Source of the DNA: RGIG5270 sp045538635
Lineage (GTDB): Bacteria; Verrucomicrobiota; Lentisphaeria; Victivallales; Victivallaceae
Length of the DNA: 18,635 nt
Assembly (NCBI GenBank): GCA_045538635.1
Contig: JAZSRU010000161.1
Coordinates: 1-18,635 of the forward strand
Direction of reading: 5' to 3'
The notes under the pieces were generated by a model. The model had not been told where the DNA came from and searched no databases. It was given only the letters and a program-made list of their open reading frames with translations. Of the stretch, positions 1-8,819 are shown in pieces. The position numbers and the translations under genes are program-made. Positions within the stretch are counted from its first letter, which is position 1. The number at the start of each line of letters is the position of its first letter.

Positions 1-52
1 CAGGGGGAGAAGAAAAAACTTTTTTGCAAAAAAGTTTTTTCTTCTCCCCCTG
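1..52. repeat. Perfect 52-bp palindrome, possible bidirectional terminator
   Basis: Two 25-base arms are exact reverse complements around a 2-base GC centre. The outer part is purine-rich on one side (CAGGGGGAGAAG) and the inner part is an A/T-run stem (AAAAAACTTTTTT). It lies 34 bases past the stop of the 888-aa gene, so its transcript would fold into a hairpin whose core is followed by a T-run. That fits an intrinsic terminator on either strand. The length and symmetry also fit a dispersed intergenic repeat. It begins exactly at base 1, so the true element may extend further left. Confidence 0.7.
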
Positions 53-86
53 CAATAAATCAGTATTCTTTTATAACACAGCCTAT

Positions 87-2753
87 TTATTCAACATCAT
101 ACAGCCAGCTGGCAGTTTCCGGATTGTAATCTTCCTGAAGCAAGCGTCCCGGCCATGGTGTGTACTTGCCGTGCTGGCAATCATTCAGCGATCTGATATG
201 GAAGCGCATGGGGAAGCCGTCGCGACGGAAGCCGTCAAAAATTTTCAGCGGGATTTCTGCTCGGAAAAATCCGTTTTCATCAGTATCCTGCATTTTGATA
301 TCCGGATTTGTCCGGTGAATGAAATCGTATGAAAATGCCGCTCCGTTGCAGTCAATATCAATACGCATCGGGGGCCACAGTCTGCATGGTTCGATTTCCA
401 AAACGACAGGTCTGCCGAGATGACCTTTGATTTCAGCAATGATGTTTTGGTCCTCGCGGAAAATGCGGTATGAAATTTCTGTTTCCGGCAAATCGTGCCA
501 GTCCTGATTTTTGAGTGAGTGTTTATGACCATCCATTATTTTGCCGGTGTAGCGCGGAATCCAATCTGCGTTGAGGTCAAAATTGTCAAAATCTTCCTGT
601 AATTGTTCAAGCAATTTGATTCGCATATCAAGTTTTTCGGGATAGAAAAGATAATTTTCCGCTTCAGAGTGATAGCCGAGGCGCGGGTCGCTTTCGCAAA
701 GTTTGCTCATCGTACGGCTCAAAGAAATTTCTTCTGTAACGATTGCGCGCATTTCTGTCAGATGGTCGTTGTGATTGAAAAGCATATCTTCACGCAGATA
801 ATAGAATTTCATGCAGTTCAATGTACTGCGGATTTGAATACCGATTGCTTCTGCAAGATCAATGTCGCGGACACGGTCTTTGACATCTTTGAAAATTTTG
901 CGCAATTCAATCATTTCCTGCAAACCCTGCTGCCAGAGGATGTTCATCTGTTCCAGCAAAGAAACTGCTTCAGCAAGAGTGTGTTGGAAAATCAGACATT
1001 CGCCGATGCGGTCGCCGGAAACTTCCGGAAAATTTTTTAAAATCCAGCTCGGTGCGATCGGTTTGTCCACCGGGAACAAGTGAAGCGGCCACGCGATTGA
1101 ATTGTGCATCGGGCCGTACCATGCGAAACCGATATTGCTTGGAAAATTGCGGTAGCTTTCACCGAAAAACTGCCACGCTTTGACTGCTTTTTCTGCATAT
1201 TTTCCCCAGTCGGCGCGGGCTTGCTGCATCAGAAAATCTTTCTCTGCGCCTTTAAAATCGTGAGATGAGAGATACCCTGCAGTACGGTTCATCAAACCGG
1301 GATAATTGCCGAAATACCAGCATTGCAAAATTGTTTCAATATTGTATTCATGCAGCGTTTTGTATTTGCGATAGAGATTGCCGGGAACCGGAATAAATGG
1401 TACGGATGCATCTTCATGTGAACAGCAAACCTGCAGTTTAGCCCCGGTATGTGCCGCATTTTCCGCACTGTAACGGAAAAGATCGGACGGACCGACAAAT
1501 GCCAGACTGTAATCGTAAACATTGCGCCCTTTGCCGAACTGCTGCGAAACACCGCCTGATTCAAAATTGAACATGATTGTGCTGTGCGGTGGAAAATAGT
1601 CAACCGCTTTTTCCAAACGCCGGGCCAGATTGTCATGGTCGCGTATTCCAGGAGCATAAAACCAGCAAATCAATTCTGCATCGGGAGCAGCGGCATGCAT
1701 ACCCTCGTAAAGGGCCTGTGCAGATTCTGCGAACATTTCTCCGGGTTCGCGGTGTCCGCATTTTGGACAATGAACTTTTCTGGCGCGGTCGTACATTTGC
1801 GGATGAACGCAGCTGCCGTTATCTTCACCGAAAATGATGTTCAGCAAGCCGCCGAGTTCGGGGACGGCACGAAAAATCTGAAAAGCTGAATCACGGAGAT
1901 ATTTTTTTGCAGTATCAGATGACATACAGAAGTAATGATTTGAGCCGAGACCGCGTGAGCCGACGACTTCAGGATGATTGACTGCATCATCCATTGGGAC
2001 AGCGAATGTTCCGGTTCCGAATTGTTTCGGTTCTGAACAATAAAGATAAATTTTGATACCGTATTCTGCACAACGCTTGACAACTTGACGGAGCTTGGCA
2101 AAGCGTTTTTCGCTGTCTTTGCCGCGTCCCGGAAAAATATCTGACGGCAGATCGCGGAAATATATCGAAATCCAAAGTCCGTTTACTCCGTCAGCGGCGA
2201 GGCGTTCCAGATAATTTTCAGGATAATAATCAACCTCATTGTTCAATTCATCAATGAAGAATGGAGCGCGATAGGTCGGGGCGAAAAAACAGCGGGAAAT
2301 ACGCCTTTTCGCCCATGATTTCTGATGGATAGATGCAGAAGAAAGAGATGCACCTTCGGTCGAGCGGAGCAACTCTGCAAAATTGTATAAAGCGCGGCGC
2401 ATACCTTCGCATGACCCGGCAGCAATTATAGTTTTCCGGTCAGTAATGTCAATAGTATATTCTTCAAATTCTTTCAGGGCATCGTCATAAATAAGGCTGA
2501 CTTCATAGCTGCCGTTTGAATTGATGTTTTTAGCATCAAGCAGCTTTTTGACATAGTTCAACGCTGTATCGGGGAATGGAAGCGTAAATTCGTTTTTGAA
2601 ATAAATGCCGTCTGCAAATTTTACATCTCCGTCAATGCCGCAACCCGGCTGAAACTGCCATTCAACCGGAGCTGAAAGCTCTTTGATAAAAGTCATTTTT
2701 TCGAGAGGATAAAGCGGTACTGCTGCCAAGTCATCAGGTGTATATTTTTTCAT
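87..2753 (-). CDS. Cytoplasmic TIM-barrel glycosidase-like protein with GH20b-like N-terminus
   Basis: This 888-aa protein has no signal peptide, so it is probably cytoplasmic. Residues about 20-135 look like the alpha/beta N-terminal domain that precedes the barrel in GH20/GH67-type enzymes (AAGSCEGMRRALYNFAELLR at 111-130). A TIM-barrel-like region follows from about 150 (YLERLAADGVNGLWISIYFR, 181-200). An acidic pair in FGEDNG (E310, D311) is followed by a Cys cluster (C315, and CPKC at 329-332) that may bind a metal. The last ~110 residues resemble the CBM9-like C-terminus of the DUF4838 protein encoded next to it. The ATG at 2753 follows AGGAG at good spacing. It has its own promoter and is separated from the next operon by a terminator. 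The fold is inferred; catalytic residues and substrate are not known, and I cannot name an exact GH family. Confidence 0.75.
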   Translation of the reverse strand: MKKYTPDDLAAVPLYPLEKMTFIKELSAPVEWQFQPGCGIDGDVKFADGIYFKNEFTLPFPDTALNYVKKLLDAKNINSNGSYEVSLIYDDALKEFEEYTIDITDRKTIIAAGSCEGMRRALYNFAELLRSTEGASLSSASIHQKSWAKRRISRCFFAPTYRAPFFIDELNNEVDYYPENYLERLAADGVNGLWISIYFRDLPSDIFPGRGKDSEKRFAKLRQVVKRCAEYGIKIYLYCSEPKQFGTGTFAVPMDDAVNHPEVVGSRGLGSNHYFCMSSDTAKKYLRDSAFQIFRAVPELGGLLNIIFGEDNGSCVHPQMYDRARKVHCPKCGHREPGEMFAESAQALYEGMHAAAPDAELICWFYAPGIRDHDNLARRLEKAVDYFPPHSTIMFNFESGGVSQQFGKGRNVYDYSLAFVGPSDLFRYSAENAAHTGAKLQVCCSHEDASVPFIPVPGNLYRKYKTLHEYNIETILQCWYFGNYPGLMNRTAGYLSSHDFKGAEKDFLMQQARADWGKYAEKAVKAWQFFGESYRNFPSNIGFAWYGPMHNSIAWPLHLFPVDKPIAPSWILKNFPEVSGDRIGECLIFQHTLAEAVSLLEQMNILWQQGLQEMIELRKIFKDVKDRVRDIDLAEAIGIQIRSTLNCMKFYYLREDMLFNHNDHLTEMRAIVTEEISLSRTMSKLCESDPRLGYHSEAENYLFYPEKLDMRIKLLEQLQEDFDNFDLNADWIPRYTGKIMDGHKHSLKNQDWHDLPETEISYRIFREDQNIIAEIKGHLGRPVVLEIEPCRLWPPMRIDIDCNGAAFSYDFIHRTNPDIKMQDTDENGFFRAEIPLKIFDGFRRDGFPMRFHIRSLNDCQHGKYTPWPGRLLQEDYNPETASWLYDVE

Positions 2754-2793
2754 GTATTACTCCTGTCGGGTGTTTGAAATATTAATATATAGT

Positions 2794-2822
2794 AATATAT
2801 ACTTTATTGCTTAAAAAATCAA
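2794..2822 (-). promoter_or_regulatory. Sigma70-type promoter for the 888-aa gene
   Basis: On the minus strand, TTGATT (2822-2817) and TATATT (2799-2794) are separated by 17 bases, about 40 bases upstream of the ATG at 2753. The leader contains the AGGAG ribosome site. The surrounding DNA is AT-rich, so chance matches are possible. Confidence 0.5.
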
Positions 2823-2843
2823 TAGAGATAAAATGCAAAGATA

Positions 2844-2871
2844 CAAAAAAACGGGGTAAAATCACCCCGTT
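2844..2871 (-). terminator. Intrinsic terminator after the DUF4838 gene
   Basis: AACGGGGT (2850-2857) and ACCCCGTT (2864-2871) form a perfect 8-bp GC-rich stem with a 6-base loop. On the minus strand it is followed by a run of seven T. It begins 15 bases after the stop at 2886 and closes the TPR-DUF4838 operon. Confidence 0.85.
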
Positions 2872-2885
2872 CAAAAATTTGAAAA

Positions 2886-5285
2886 TTATTTGAATTCAAT
2901 TGTTCCGTAGTTGTCGGGAGCATGCCAGTTGCCGAGCATACCCAAACTTGACCAAGTGGAATATTCGGTTTTATCTTTGCCGACATTGCGCTCCCGTGTA
3001 ATGTTAAAACGGAGATCTTTGCCGGTTGTTTTAAGCTGCTTCAGAGGAATTGCAGCCTCAACGCGGAACCCGTTGGCAGTTTTTACAGAACGGATATTTG
3101 CGCCCGGCATCAATGTCCAGCGCATAAGGACACGGCCCTTGGTTTGTGAACTCCATGCATTGTTGTCATTGACAAGAACATGCCAGAATTTTTTACTGTT
3201 TTCTGCGTAGAAGAAGAATTCAATGCAGTTATCCATCCAGATATCCTGACTGCCGTTTCGATGCGCCCTGTTGGTGCGTGAAAGTTTGATATCTTTGTCC
3301 TGCGCATCAACAAGGATGAAAAGTTTATCTTTGGATGCGAGCAGTTTGAAAGATGCATGAGCTTTCAGTTCAGGTTTCATACGGACAGCGGAAATGAGTT
3401 TGACCGGTTCTACTTTTGCCCATTCAGCGGCAGTCGGGAATTTTGTTGCAGTGGTGGGAGCTGCCTGGATTTTAATTTTAGCGCGCATATCTTCTTTGTC
3501 CATGACTTCGCTGCGTTCAGCTTTCATGATATCAAGGAGATATTTGCGGAGCATTTTTACGCGTTTATTGAAAACAGGAGCATTGGCGGTTTCTTTTTCC
3601 ATGCGTTTGATGACATTGTCAATATAGCTGATTTCTTTCAAACCGTAAATTTCGCTCCATACGATTTTGCGGGCGTGGTCCCTGCTGGAGATGCCGGAAA
3701 GTCCGAGAGTTTCTGCTGAACTTCCACCGCCGATGCGCAAGTCGATTTTGCTCCATTGATTTTCAAAGAAATTGAACAATTCTTTGGCAGAAGCGGCAGC
3801 AGGACCGTAATAAAGTTTATGATACTCATCAATTTCTCTCTCCACATCACGGGAAGGATCAAAAATCATACGCATATAGATATAGACATCAAAATTGCGA
3901 TAAGTATGGCTCATGTTATGATTTTCGTTGAAAGCACCGGCAGCAAGCGGTTTGATTGCCTGCAAATACCTGTTCATCAAATGCGGATAACTGTCTGGGA
4001 CACCGGGCAGGAATCTGCCGAAATTGATGCATTGATAAATCCACAACGGGGTATTTTCTCTGCCGCAATGGTCGCTCCAGATTTTGACAGTATTGAGATT
4101 TTGCTTGAGTTTATCGGGGAAATTGATGTTTCTGGCGCCGGGGATACAAACGCGGACACGGATATTTTTAGGGAGTTTGACCGTTTTGGGCATTTTGTGT
4201 TTTGGCGGATAAACGAGAGTTGTGATATTTTTGCCGGGGAATTTTTTATTGACATAATTGGCAATATCAGCAATAAACCCCCAAATGATTTCAGAATCAT
4301 CTCCAGGCGGGCAGCCAAGTTTTTTGCGGGTATTCTGGCAGCGGTCGCAGCGGCAGCGTCCATCTTCGGCATCGGTGTGGTCCATGGGATCGATCATGAA
4401 TTCATCGGGATAATTCCACGGATGGGGCCATGATGAACCGATATAGCCGCGGAGATTGGGAAAACCTGCTTCTTTGGGAGTTTTGCCTGAAAAATAACCG
4501 TCAACTGCGCGCATCCAGATTTTTTTGGTCAGCGGATCGGTCCAGCAGGAATAACGCGGATTGCGTTTGCCGTTGGCAGAGAGCAGCTGTGCTGACTTGT
4601 TATTGAGCCATTCGGGATTTTCAAAAAGTTTCAACCCCTGTTCCGAATGGCATCCGGGAACGAGAACGCGGCTTGAAACATTGTTTCTGATACCCCAGAG
4701 AAAGAGGTCATTTACATTTCTGACATATTCTTTGCTGTCAATATAGTTGGTAAAATTCCATGCATCAGCGATCTGACGGTCGGGGAAATGCGGTACTATA
4801 TTGCGATCCTGTTCGGGGATACGGAGAGTTTTGATTTCGGGGATGTAAGTATTTTGTTCACCCGGAGCGAGCCAGCGGACACCGAGGGAGTCGAGGAAGT
4901 TGTAAACAGCAGTGAGCGTACCTTTCTGATCATTGTCATAGAAAAGATCGAAATATGAAATTTTCTTGGGGCTGTCAACACCGTAAAGCTCAATACGGCT
5001 GTCTTTGGCTCTGATTACGAACTGCTGATTTTTAAACTTTGAAACATCGCCCATGCCGAGATAAAAGTTGATTTTTTTCCCGGGTTTGCCGGTGATATCA
5101 AACTTTGCAGAAGTAATTTTTTCGAGATAGTTTTTGAGTTCTTTTGCCGCAAATCTGACCTGCGGCTTGGCATCGGCGGGAATAACGATATCTGCATAAG
5201 CTTTACCGTTTTCAGCAATTGTCAAATCCGCGCCACAAAGTGCGAAAGAGAAAATTGCCGTCAAAAGAAAGAGAAGTTTTTTCAT
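2886..5285 (-). CDS. Secreted DUF4838 protein with CBM9-like C-terminal domain
   Basis: The 799-aa product starts with a Sec signal peptide (MKKLLFLLTAIFSFALCGA; no proper lipobox because Leu precedes the Cys). Residues about 20-140 resemble the alpha-glucuronidase-type N-terminal domain (AAKELKNYLEKIT, 47-59). A DUF4838-like barrel follows at about 240-520, with the Cys cluster CRCDRC (C311, C313, C316) after an acidic stretch, a feature typical of that family. The last ~170 residues read as a CBM9-like beta-sandwich (DIWMDNCIEFFFY; EAAIPLKQL). The protein probably acts on or binds polysaccharide outside the cytoplasmic membrane. DUF4838 proteins have no well-established activity, so the substrate is unknown. 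The start overlaps the stop of the upstream TPR gene as ATGA, indicating translational coupling. Confidence 0.85.
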   Translation of the reverse strand: MKKLLFLLTAIFSFALCGADLTIAENGKAYADIVIPADAKPQVRFAAKELKNYLEKITSAKFDITGKPGKKINFYLGMGDVSKFKNQQFVIRAKDSRIELYGVDSPKKISYFDLFYDNDQKGTLTAVYNFLDSLGVRWLAPGEQNTYIPEIKTLRIPEQDRNIVPHFPDRQIADAWNFTNYIDSKEYVRNVNDLFLWGIRNNVSSRVLVPGCHSEQGLKLFENPEWLNNKSAQLLSANGKRNPRYSCWTDPLTKKIWMRAVDGYFSGKTPKEAGFPNLRGYIGSSWPHPWNYPDEFMIDPMDHTDAEDGRCRCDRCQNTRKKLGCPPGDDSEIIWGFIADIANYVNKKFPGKNITTLVYPPKHKMPKTVKLPKNIRVRVCIPGARNINFPDKLKQNLNTVKIWSDHCGRENTPLWIYQCINFGRFLPGVPDSYPHLMNRYLQAIKPLAAGAFNENHNMSHTYRNFDVYIYMRMIFDPSRDVEREIDEYHKLYYGPAAASAKELFNFFENQWSKIDLRIGGGSSAETLGLSGISSRDHARKIVWSEIYGLKEISYIDNVIKRMEKETANAPVFNKRVKMLRKYLLDIMKAERSEVMDKEDMRAKIKIQAAPTTATKFPTAAEWAKVEPVKLISAVRMKPELKAHASFKLLASKDKLFILVDAQDKDIKLSRTNRAHRNGSQDIWMDNCIEFFFYAENSKKFWHVLVNDNNAWSSQTKGRVLMRWTLMPGANIRSVKTANGFRVEAAIPLKQLKTTGKDLRFNITRERNVGKDKTEYSTWSSLGMLGNWHAPDNYGTIEFK

Positions 5286-5959
5286 TTTGAAAGCCTTTCA
5301 AGTGCTTTTTCTGCAGAGGAATAATTGAATTTGTAAGTAACTTTTTTGCCCCACATTACAGCATCCTGATATGCTTTGATGGCTTCAGCTTTTTTGCCGA
5401 GTTTTTCATAAGCATTGCCCATGAGTGAGCAGGCAGTAAATTTATTTGCCGGGTGCTGACCGGTGATCTGTGGGATGGGGGAGAGGACTTCGATCACAGT
5501 TTCATACTGCTTGGAGGTACCGTAAATACAAGCCATGTAATGGAAAGTTTGGAAATAGTCGTTGGAAACTTTGGGGACTTCTATATTCTGTGCCTGTTTG
5601 AGGATATCGATGGCATATTTTGCCTGTGCGGGCCACCAGAGATACGGGACGGTGAGATTGTTGAGGAGGAAACGGACATCTGTATTTTTGAGAGTTTCAT
5701 CTTCAACAGCTTCTTCCATGAATTTTCTGGCTTCAACATGCTTGTTGAGTCTGATGTAAGAATTGAATTTGCCGAGGATGGCAGTTCTTTTCTGAAAACT
5801 TGAAGTTGCGGCAGTCTGGGCTTCAGTATATTTGGCAAGAGCGGTATTATAATCTTTTGCCTTGAAAGCGGTCTGCGCCTCTTTGATAAGAGCCATCGGG
5901 TCTGCAGCAAATACTGCGGCGACAAGGAGCATTGCTCCGAGAGTGAACATTTTTTTCAT
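5282..5959 (-). CDS. Secreted TPR-repeat protein
   Basis: This 225-aa product has a signal peptide (MKKMFTLGAMLLVAAVFA, cleavage before ADP). It then has TPR-like helical pairs: one at about 20-60 (AQTAFKAKDYNTALAKYTEA) and one near the C-terminus at about 185-215 (GNAYEKLGKKAEAIKAYQDA). The middle is helical but less regular. TPR proteins are scaffolds, so it may assemble partners in the periplasm. The most likely partner is the DUF4838 protein, whose start overlaps this stop by four bases. The start is supported by AAAGGA eight bases upstream and a strong promoter. The role is inferred from context. Confidence 0.85.
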   Translation of the reverse strand: MKKMFTLGAMLLVAAVFAADPMALIKEAQTAFKAKDYNTALAKYTEAQTAATSSFQKRTAILGKFNSYIRLNKHVEARKFMEEAVEDETLKNTDVRFLLNNLTVPYLWWPAQAKYAIDILKQAQNIEVPKVSNDYFQTFHYMACIYGTSKQYETVIEVLSPIPQITGQHPANKFTACSLMGNAYEKLGKKAEAIKAYQDAVMWGKKVTYKFNYSSAEKALERLSK

Positions 5960-6002
5960 AATAAAATCCTTTCTTGTTTTATTTTACACAACGCACTTCA
6001 GG

Positions 6003-6031
6003 AAAATAGCACAAATATCTTTCTTTGTCAA
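6003..6031 (-). promoter_or_regulatory. Sigma70-type promoter of the TPR-DUF4838 operon
   Basis: On the minus strand a perfect -35 TTGACA (6031-6026) and a -10 TATTTT (6008-6003) are separated by 17 bases, with about 43 bases to the ATG at 5959. The remaining intergenic DNA (6032-6121) is AT-rich. It holds only a weak GGCA...TGCC hairpin after the GH39-like stop and no convincing terminator. Confidence 0.65.
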
Positions 6032-6121
6032 GAGCAAAAGAAAACTTTTTTTCAATATTGGCACATATAAAAAATATATCCGGCAACACCTGAAGCTCTG
6101 CCATTGATATCAGAATATCTG

Positions 6122-7867
6122 TTAAATCACATTTTCAATATAAACAACCGAATTGGCCTTCATTGAAAACGACAAAATGCCGTCAGCAGAAATACTGCAG
6201 GCAGATTTTGTCAAATCATTGTCATGATCAAGCAGATAGAGAGTGACTCCATGCAATAAAAAATCTTTCAGCCGTATCGATACCGGCACTTCCGGCGGCA
6301 GATCATCGTCATCAAAATAGCGCGAAACTGCAATTCCTATCCTGCCGTTGCCGTCAGTCGCGCCAACAGCATAAATTCCGGCACCCGATTTGATTTCGAC
6401 CTTGAACTGTCTGCCAAGCTCCAGCAATTTCGACCAGATAACAAAATCATAATAAGTTTTAAGCACTTCCCGCGTATAAAAATCAAAAATTCCATTGTAC
6501 CATGTGCCGTTGCGCGCATCATAATACATCAGCATATCAACTGTTGAATTCTGTCCCGCCAGCATGGCTGACATAGCAAAAGCTGCTCCTTTCATGCCGT
6601 GGATCACCAACGGATTATATGAATATTCCACTCCGGAACGGATATAATTCCATTCATTGAGGATATTTTCTGCATCCCCGTAACCATACTGTTCAAGAAT
6701 ATCATCGACAAATCTGCCGATCTTCACCACATTATCAGGATCAGTTCCGTAAATATGCCAGCTGAAAAAATCTATCGGCACCCGTTCATCTTTGGTCATA
6801 TACGCCAGAAAATCTTTCATCCAGCTGAATGAGCAGGCAAGTGCGGGGCCGCCGATTTTAAGATGCGGAAATTTCTTTTTAAGGTGCAGAGCCGTAATGC
6901 GGTACATCTCAAAAAACTCTTCATCCGTTCCGCTCCATGTCCGTTTATTCTCCTCCCCGCTGCTCATATCGGCTTCATTCCAGATTTCCCAGTATTCAAT
7001 ATCATAATTGAATCCGTCCGCCCAGCCTTCGGTGTAATGCCGGATAATATGCTCGCAGATTACAGCCCATTTTTTGAAATCCGGCGGCATAATCGTACCA
7101 TATTTTTTAGGCTCATGCTCAATGCGGCTTCCGAGGCGATAAAAAATCTTTGAACCGCCGTCAATAATCAACTTGTGATATTTGTCACTCAATACAAAAT
7201 CATATGAAGCCGGGTCATAAGGATCTTTATCAAAATCCGGAAAAATCATATGCACATCAACCAGATGCGCCGAACCGTAACCGGAAATAGAAGCATCATG
7301 ATTGCGGACATAGGAAATTTTTGCCTCCTGCCATGCTTTCATAGTCTGATCGACCGGGGCATTATTTATCGCATTCATAAATTTAATTCCGCCGCAATCC
7401 TGACCCGGATCAGCTTCGATCTCGACCGGAGCCGCAACATCCTTGCTGACACCATGCCCCTCCCCGAAAAAGAAAAGCGAAGTCGCTCTGCCGCGGCCAA
7501 TCTCAAAAGTCAACAAATTGCGCCCTTTACGGCAATGCACCTCAAACTCCCATACCTTGAAAAGCGCATTGCTTCCCTGTTTGGTTAAAAAAACTTCCTC
7601 ACCATTCAGATATCCGGTAATAAACCAGTCCGCCCCGATACGGAATACAGCAATTCCATCCCCGCTGCAATCAAACTCTCTGTAAACAAAACATTTATCA
7701 CCGGTAAAAGTAACTGTATTATCAACATTATCCAGTTCAATAAATGAATCTCCTACAGTAAATTCCAGCGCATCAGACGGAATTTGAGTTAAATTTTCTT
7801 CACTTGCATTACGGCTCAAATAAAGTCTGTATTGCTCTGCATTCACATTATTTCCGGCTTGTTCCAT
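6122..7867 (-). CDS. GH39-like (clan GH-A) glycoside hydrolase, cytoplasmic
   Basis: This 581-aa protein lacks a signal peptide. Residues about 30-135 look like a small jelly-roll domain (FVYREFDCSGDGIAVFRIGADW). The barrel follows and carries two hallmark glutamates: WNEAD with E298 as likely acid/base, and NILNEWNY with E405 as likely nucleophile. This spacing suits retaining GH39-type enzymes such as beta-xylosidases. A C-terminal beta-domain ends the protein. I chose ATG at 7867 because GAAAGGG lies six bases upstream; the frame stays open to a TTG at 7882, but that choice would place the ribosome site inside the gene. It is transcribed alone from a strong promoter. Family assignment is fairly secure; the sugar cleaved is unknown. 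Confidence 0.85.
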   Translation of the reverse strand: MEQAGNNVNAEQYRLYLSRNASEENLTQIPSDALEFTVGDSFIELDNVDNTVTFTGDKCFVYREFDCSGDGIAVFRIGADWFITGYLNGEEVFLTKQGSNALFKVWEFEVHCRKGRNLLTFEIGRGRATSLFFFGEGHGVSKDVAAPVEIEADPGQDCGGIKFMNAINNAPVDQTMKAWQEAKISYVRNHDASISGYGSAHLVDVHMIFPDFDKDPYDPASYDFVLSDKYHKLIIDGGSKIFYRLGSRIEHEPKKYGTIMPPDFKKWAVICEHIIRHYTEGWADGFNYDIEYWEIWNEADMSSGEENKRTWSGTDEEFFEMYRITALHLKKKFPHLKIGGPALACSFSWMKDFLAYMTKDERVPIDFFSWHIYGTDPDNVVKIGRFVDDILEQYGYGDAENILNEWNYIRSGVEYSYNPLVIHGMKGAAFAMSAMLAGQNSTVDMLMYYDARNGTWYNGIFDFYTREVLKTYYDFVIWSKLLELGRQFKVEIKSGAGIYAVGATDGNGRIGIAVSRYFDDDDLPPEVPVSIRLKDFLLHGVTLYLLDHDNDLTKSACSISADGILSFSMKANSVVYIENVI

Positions 7868-7898
7868 ATCAATCCCTTTCAAAATTATGTCTGCCGCA

Positions 7899-7927
7899 AA
7901 TATATATCTTCAAAAAAGATTTGTCAA
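7899..7927 (-). promoter_or_regulatory. Sigma70-type promoter of the GH39-like gene
   Basis: On the minus strand TTGACA (7927-7922) and TATATT (7904-7899) are separated by 17 bases. The predicted start lies about 25 bases before the ATG at 7867. It sits directly after the T-tract of the preceding operon's terminator, so the two transcripts are cleanly separated. Confidence 0.7.
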
Positions 7928-7946
7928 TATACTTTTCCGTTTTTCC

Positions 7947-7977
7947 AAAAAAAACCTGCCCCGTTCAGAGGCAGGTT
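7947..7977 (-). terminator. Intrinsic terminator of the prepilin-LamG operon
   Basis: AACCTGCC (7953-7960) pairs perfectly with GGCAGGTT (7970-7977) across a 9-base loop. On the minus strand eight T follow. It lies 21 bases after the stop of the 266-aa secreted protein gene. Confidence 0.9.
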
Positions 7978-7998
7978 CAAATCTGTCAGCAGAAATAA

Positions 7999-8799
7999 TT
8001 ATTCAACAGTCAAATTGATATTGCTGATTTCCATACCGGCTTTTGACCAGTTCCAGTTGGCAAGAATGATAATGCGCCACTGGGGAACGCCATAGGGAAA
8101 TCCTTTGGTGCGGTCCATGCGGCCTTTATGCAATCCTTTAACAGATGATTTAACGCGATAGACATTGTCGGTATTGATTTTAATAGAGGGATGGATGTAA
8201 AAATAACCGCCTGCGAGATGCTCACGGACTTTAGTTCCGGCGGCGACATCTTTCAGAAGCGGGTTGGAGAGAGTAACCACAAAAGCGTCGCCGTCTTTTT
8301 CAATTTTTTTGACACCATTGGCAATGAGATTGGTGTTGGGGATATCGGAAAAGTCTTCTTTGGCATCAGCGACAATACGGAAATCGGAGCTTTGATACCA
8401 GCCGGTACGATTTTTGATCCGGATTAAAGCATCTCCTTTTTTGGCATCAGCGACAATTTCAGTCAGAGAGTTTTCATTGTACTGATAAGAGTAAACAGGC
8501 AAAACTTTTCCGCTGGCATCAGCCGCTTCAAAACCGAAAAGGATAGTTGGATTTTTGGCATCTTCTTTGATGCGTTTTACATCCATTGATATAGTGTATG
8601 TTTTACCTTCTTCCGGTGCAAACGGCTTTTTTGCAACAAGTCCGACGCCGCCGTTGGCAATAACTTTACCATCTTTGAAAATGGGTCTGGACCCGATAAA
8701 GCCCCAATTGGAACCATCAGAGATATTAATGACTTCTGCACAGAGCGCGAAAGCTCCGAAAGCGCAGACGGCGGTAAAAAATTTGGTGATTGTTTTCAT
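7999..8799 (-). CDS. Secreted protein of unknown function, possible carbohydrate-binding beta-sandwich
   Basis: I do not recognise a named family. The 266-aa product begins with a signal peptide (MKTITKFFTAVCAFGAFALC, cleavage near CAE). The mature part is predicted beta-rich with aromatic and charged strands (TYTISMDVKRIK; YRVKSSVKGLHKGRMD) and ends in a pattern that recalls jelly-roll binding modules (IIILANWNWSKAGMEISNINLTV). The start at 8799 is chosen because AAGGAG precedes it at good spacing and the signal peptide begins there; the frame is open 32 codons further up, into the preceding gene. Only 20 bases separate it from that gene, so the two are co-transcribed. A role in binding the polysaccharide processed by its neighbour is inference. 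Confidence 0.75.
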   Translation of the reverse strand: MKTITKFFTAVCAFGAFALCAEVINISDGSNWGFIGSRPIFKDGKVIANGGVGLVAKKPFAPEEGKTYTISMDVKRIKEDAKNPTILFGFEAADASGKVLPVYSYQYNENSLTEIVADAKKGDALIRIKNRTGWYQSSDFRIVADAKEDFSDIPNTNLIANGVKKIEKDGDAFVVTLSNPLLKDVAAGTKVREHLAGGYFYIHPSIKINTDNVYRVKSSVKGLHKGRMDRTKGFPYGVPQWRIIILANWNWSKAGMEISNINLTVE

Positions 8800-8819
8800 A
8801 TTTTCTCCTTTTTTTTGAG

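Noticed and set aside
3756..4433. 225-codon open frame on the plus strand
   Set aside because: It is fully antisense to the DUF4838 gene, has no ribosome site or recognisable domain, and the minus-strand protein has clear family motifs.
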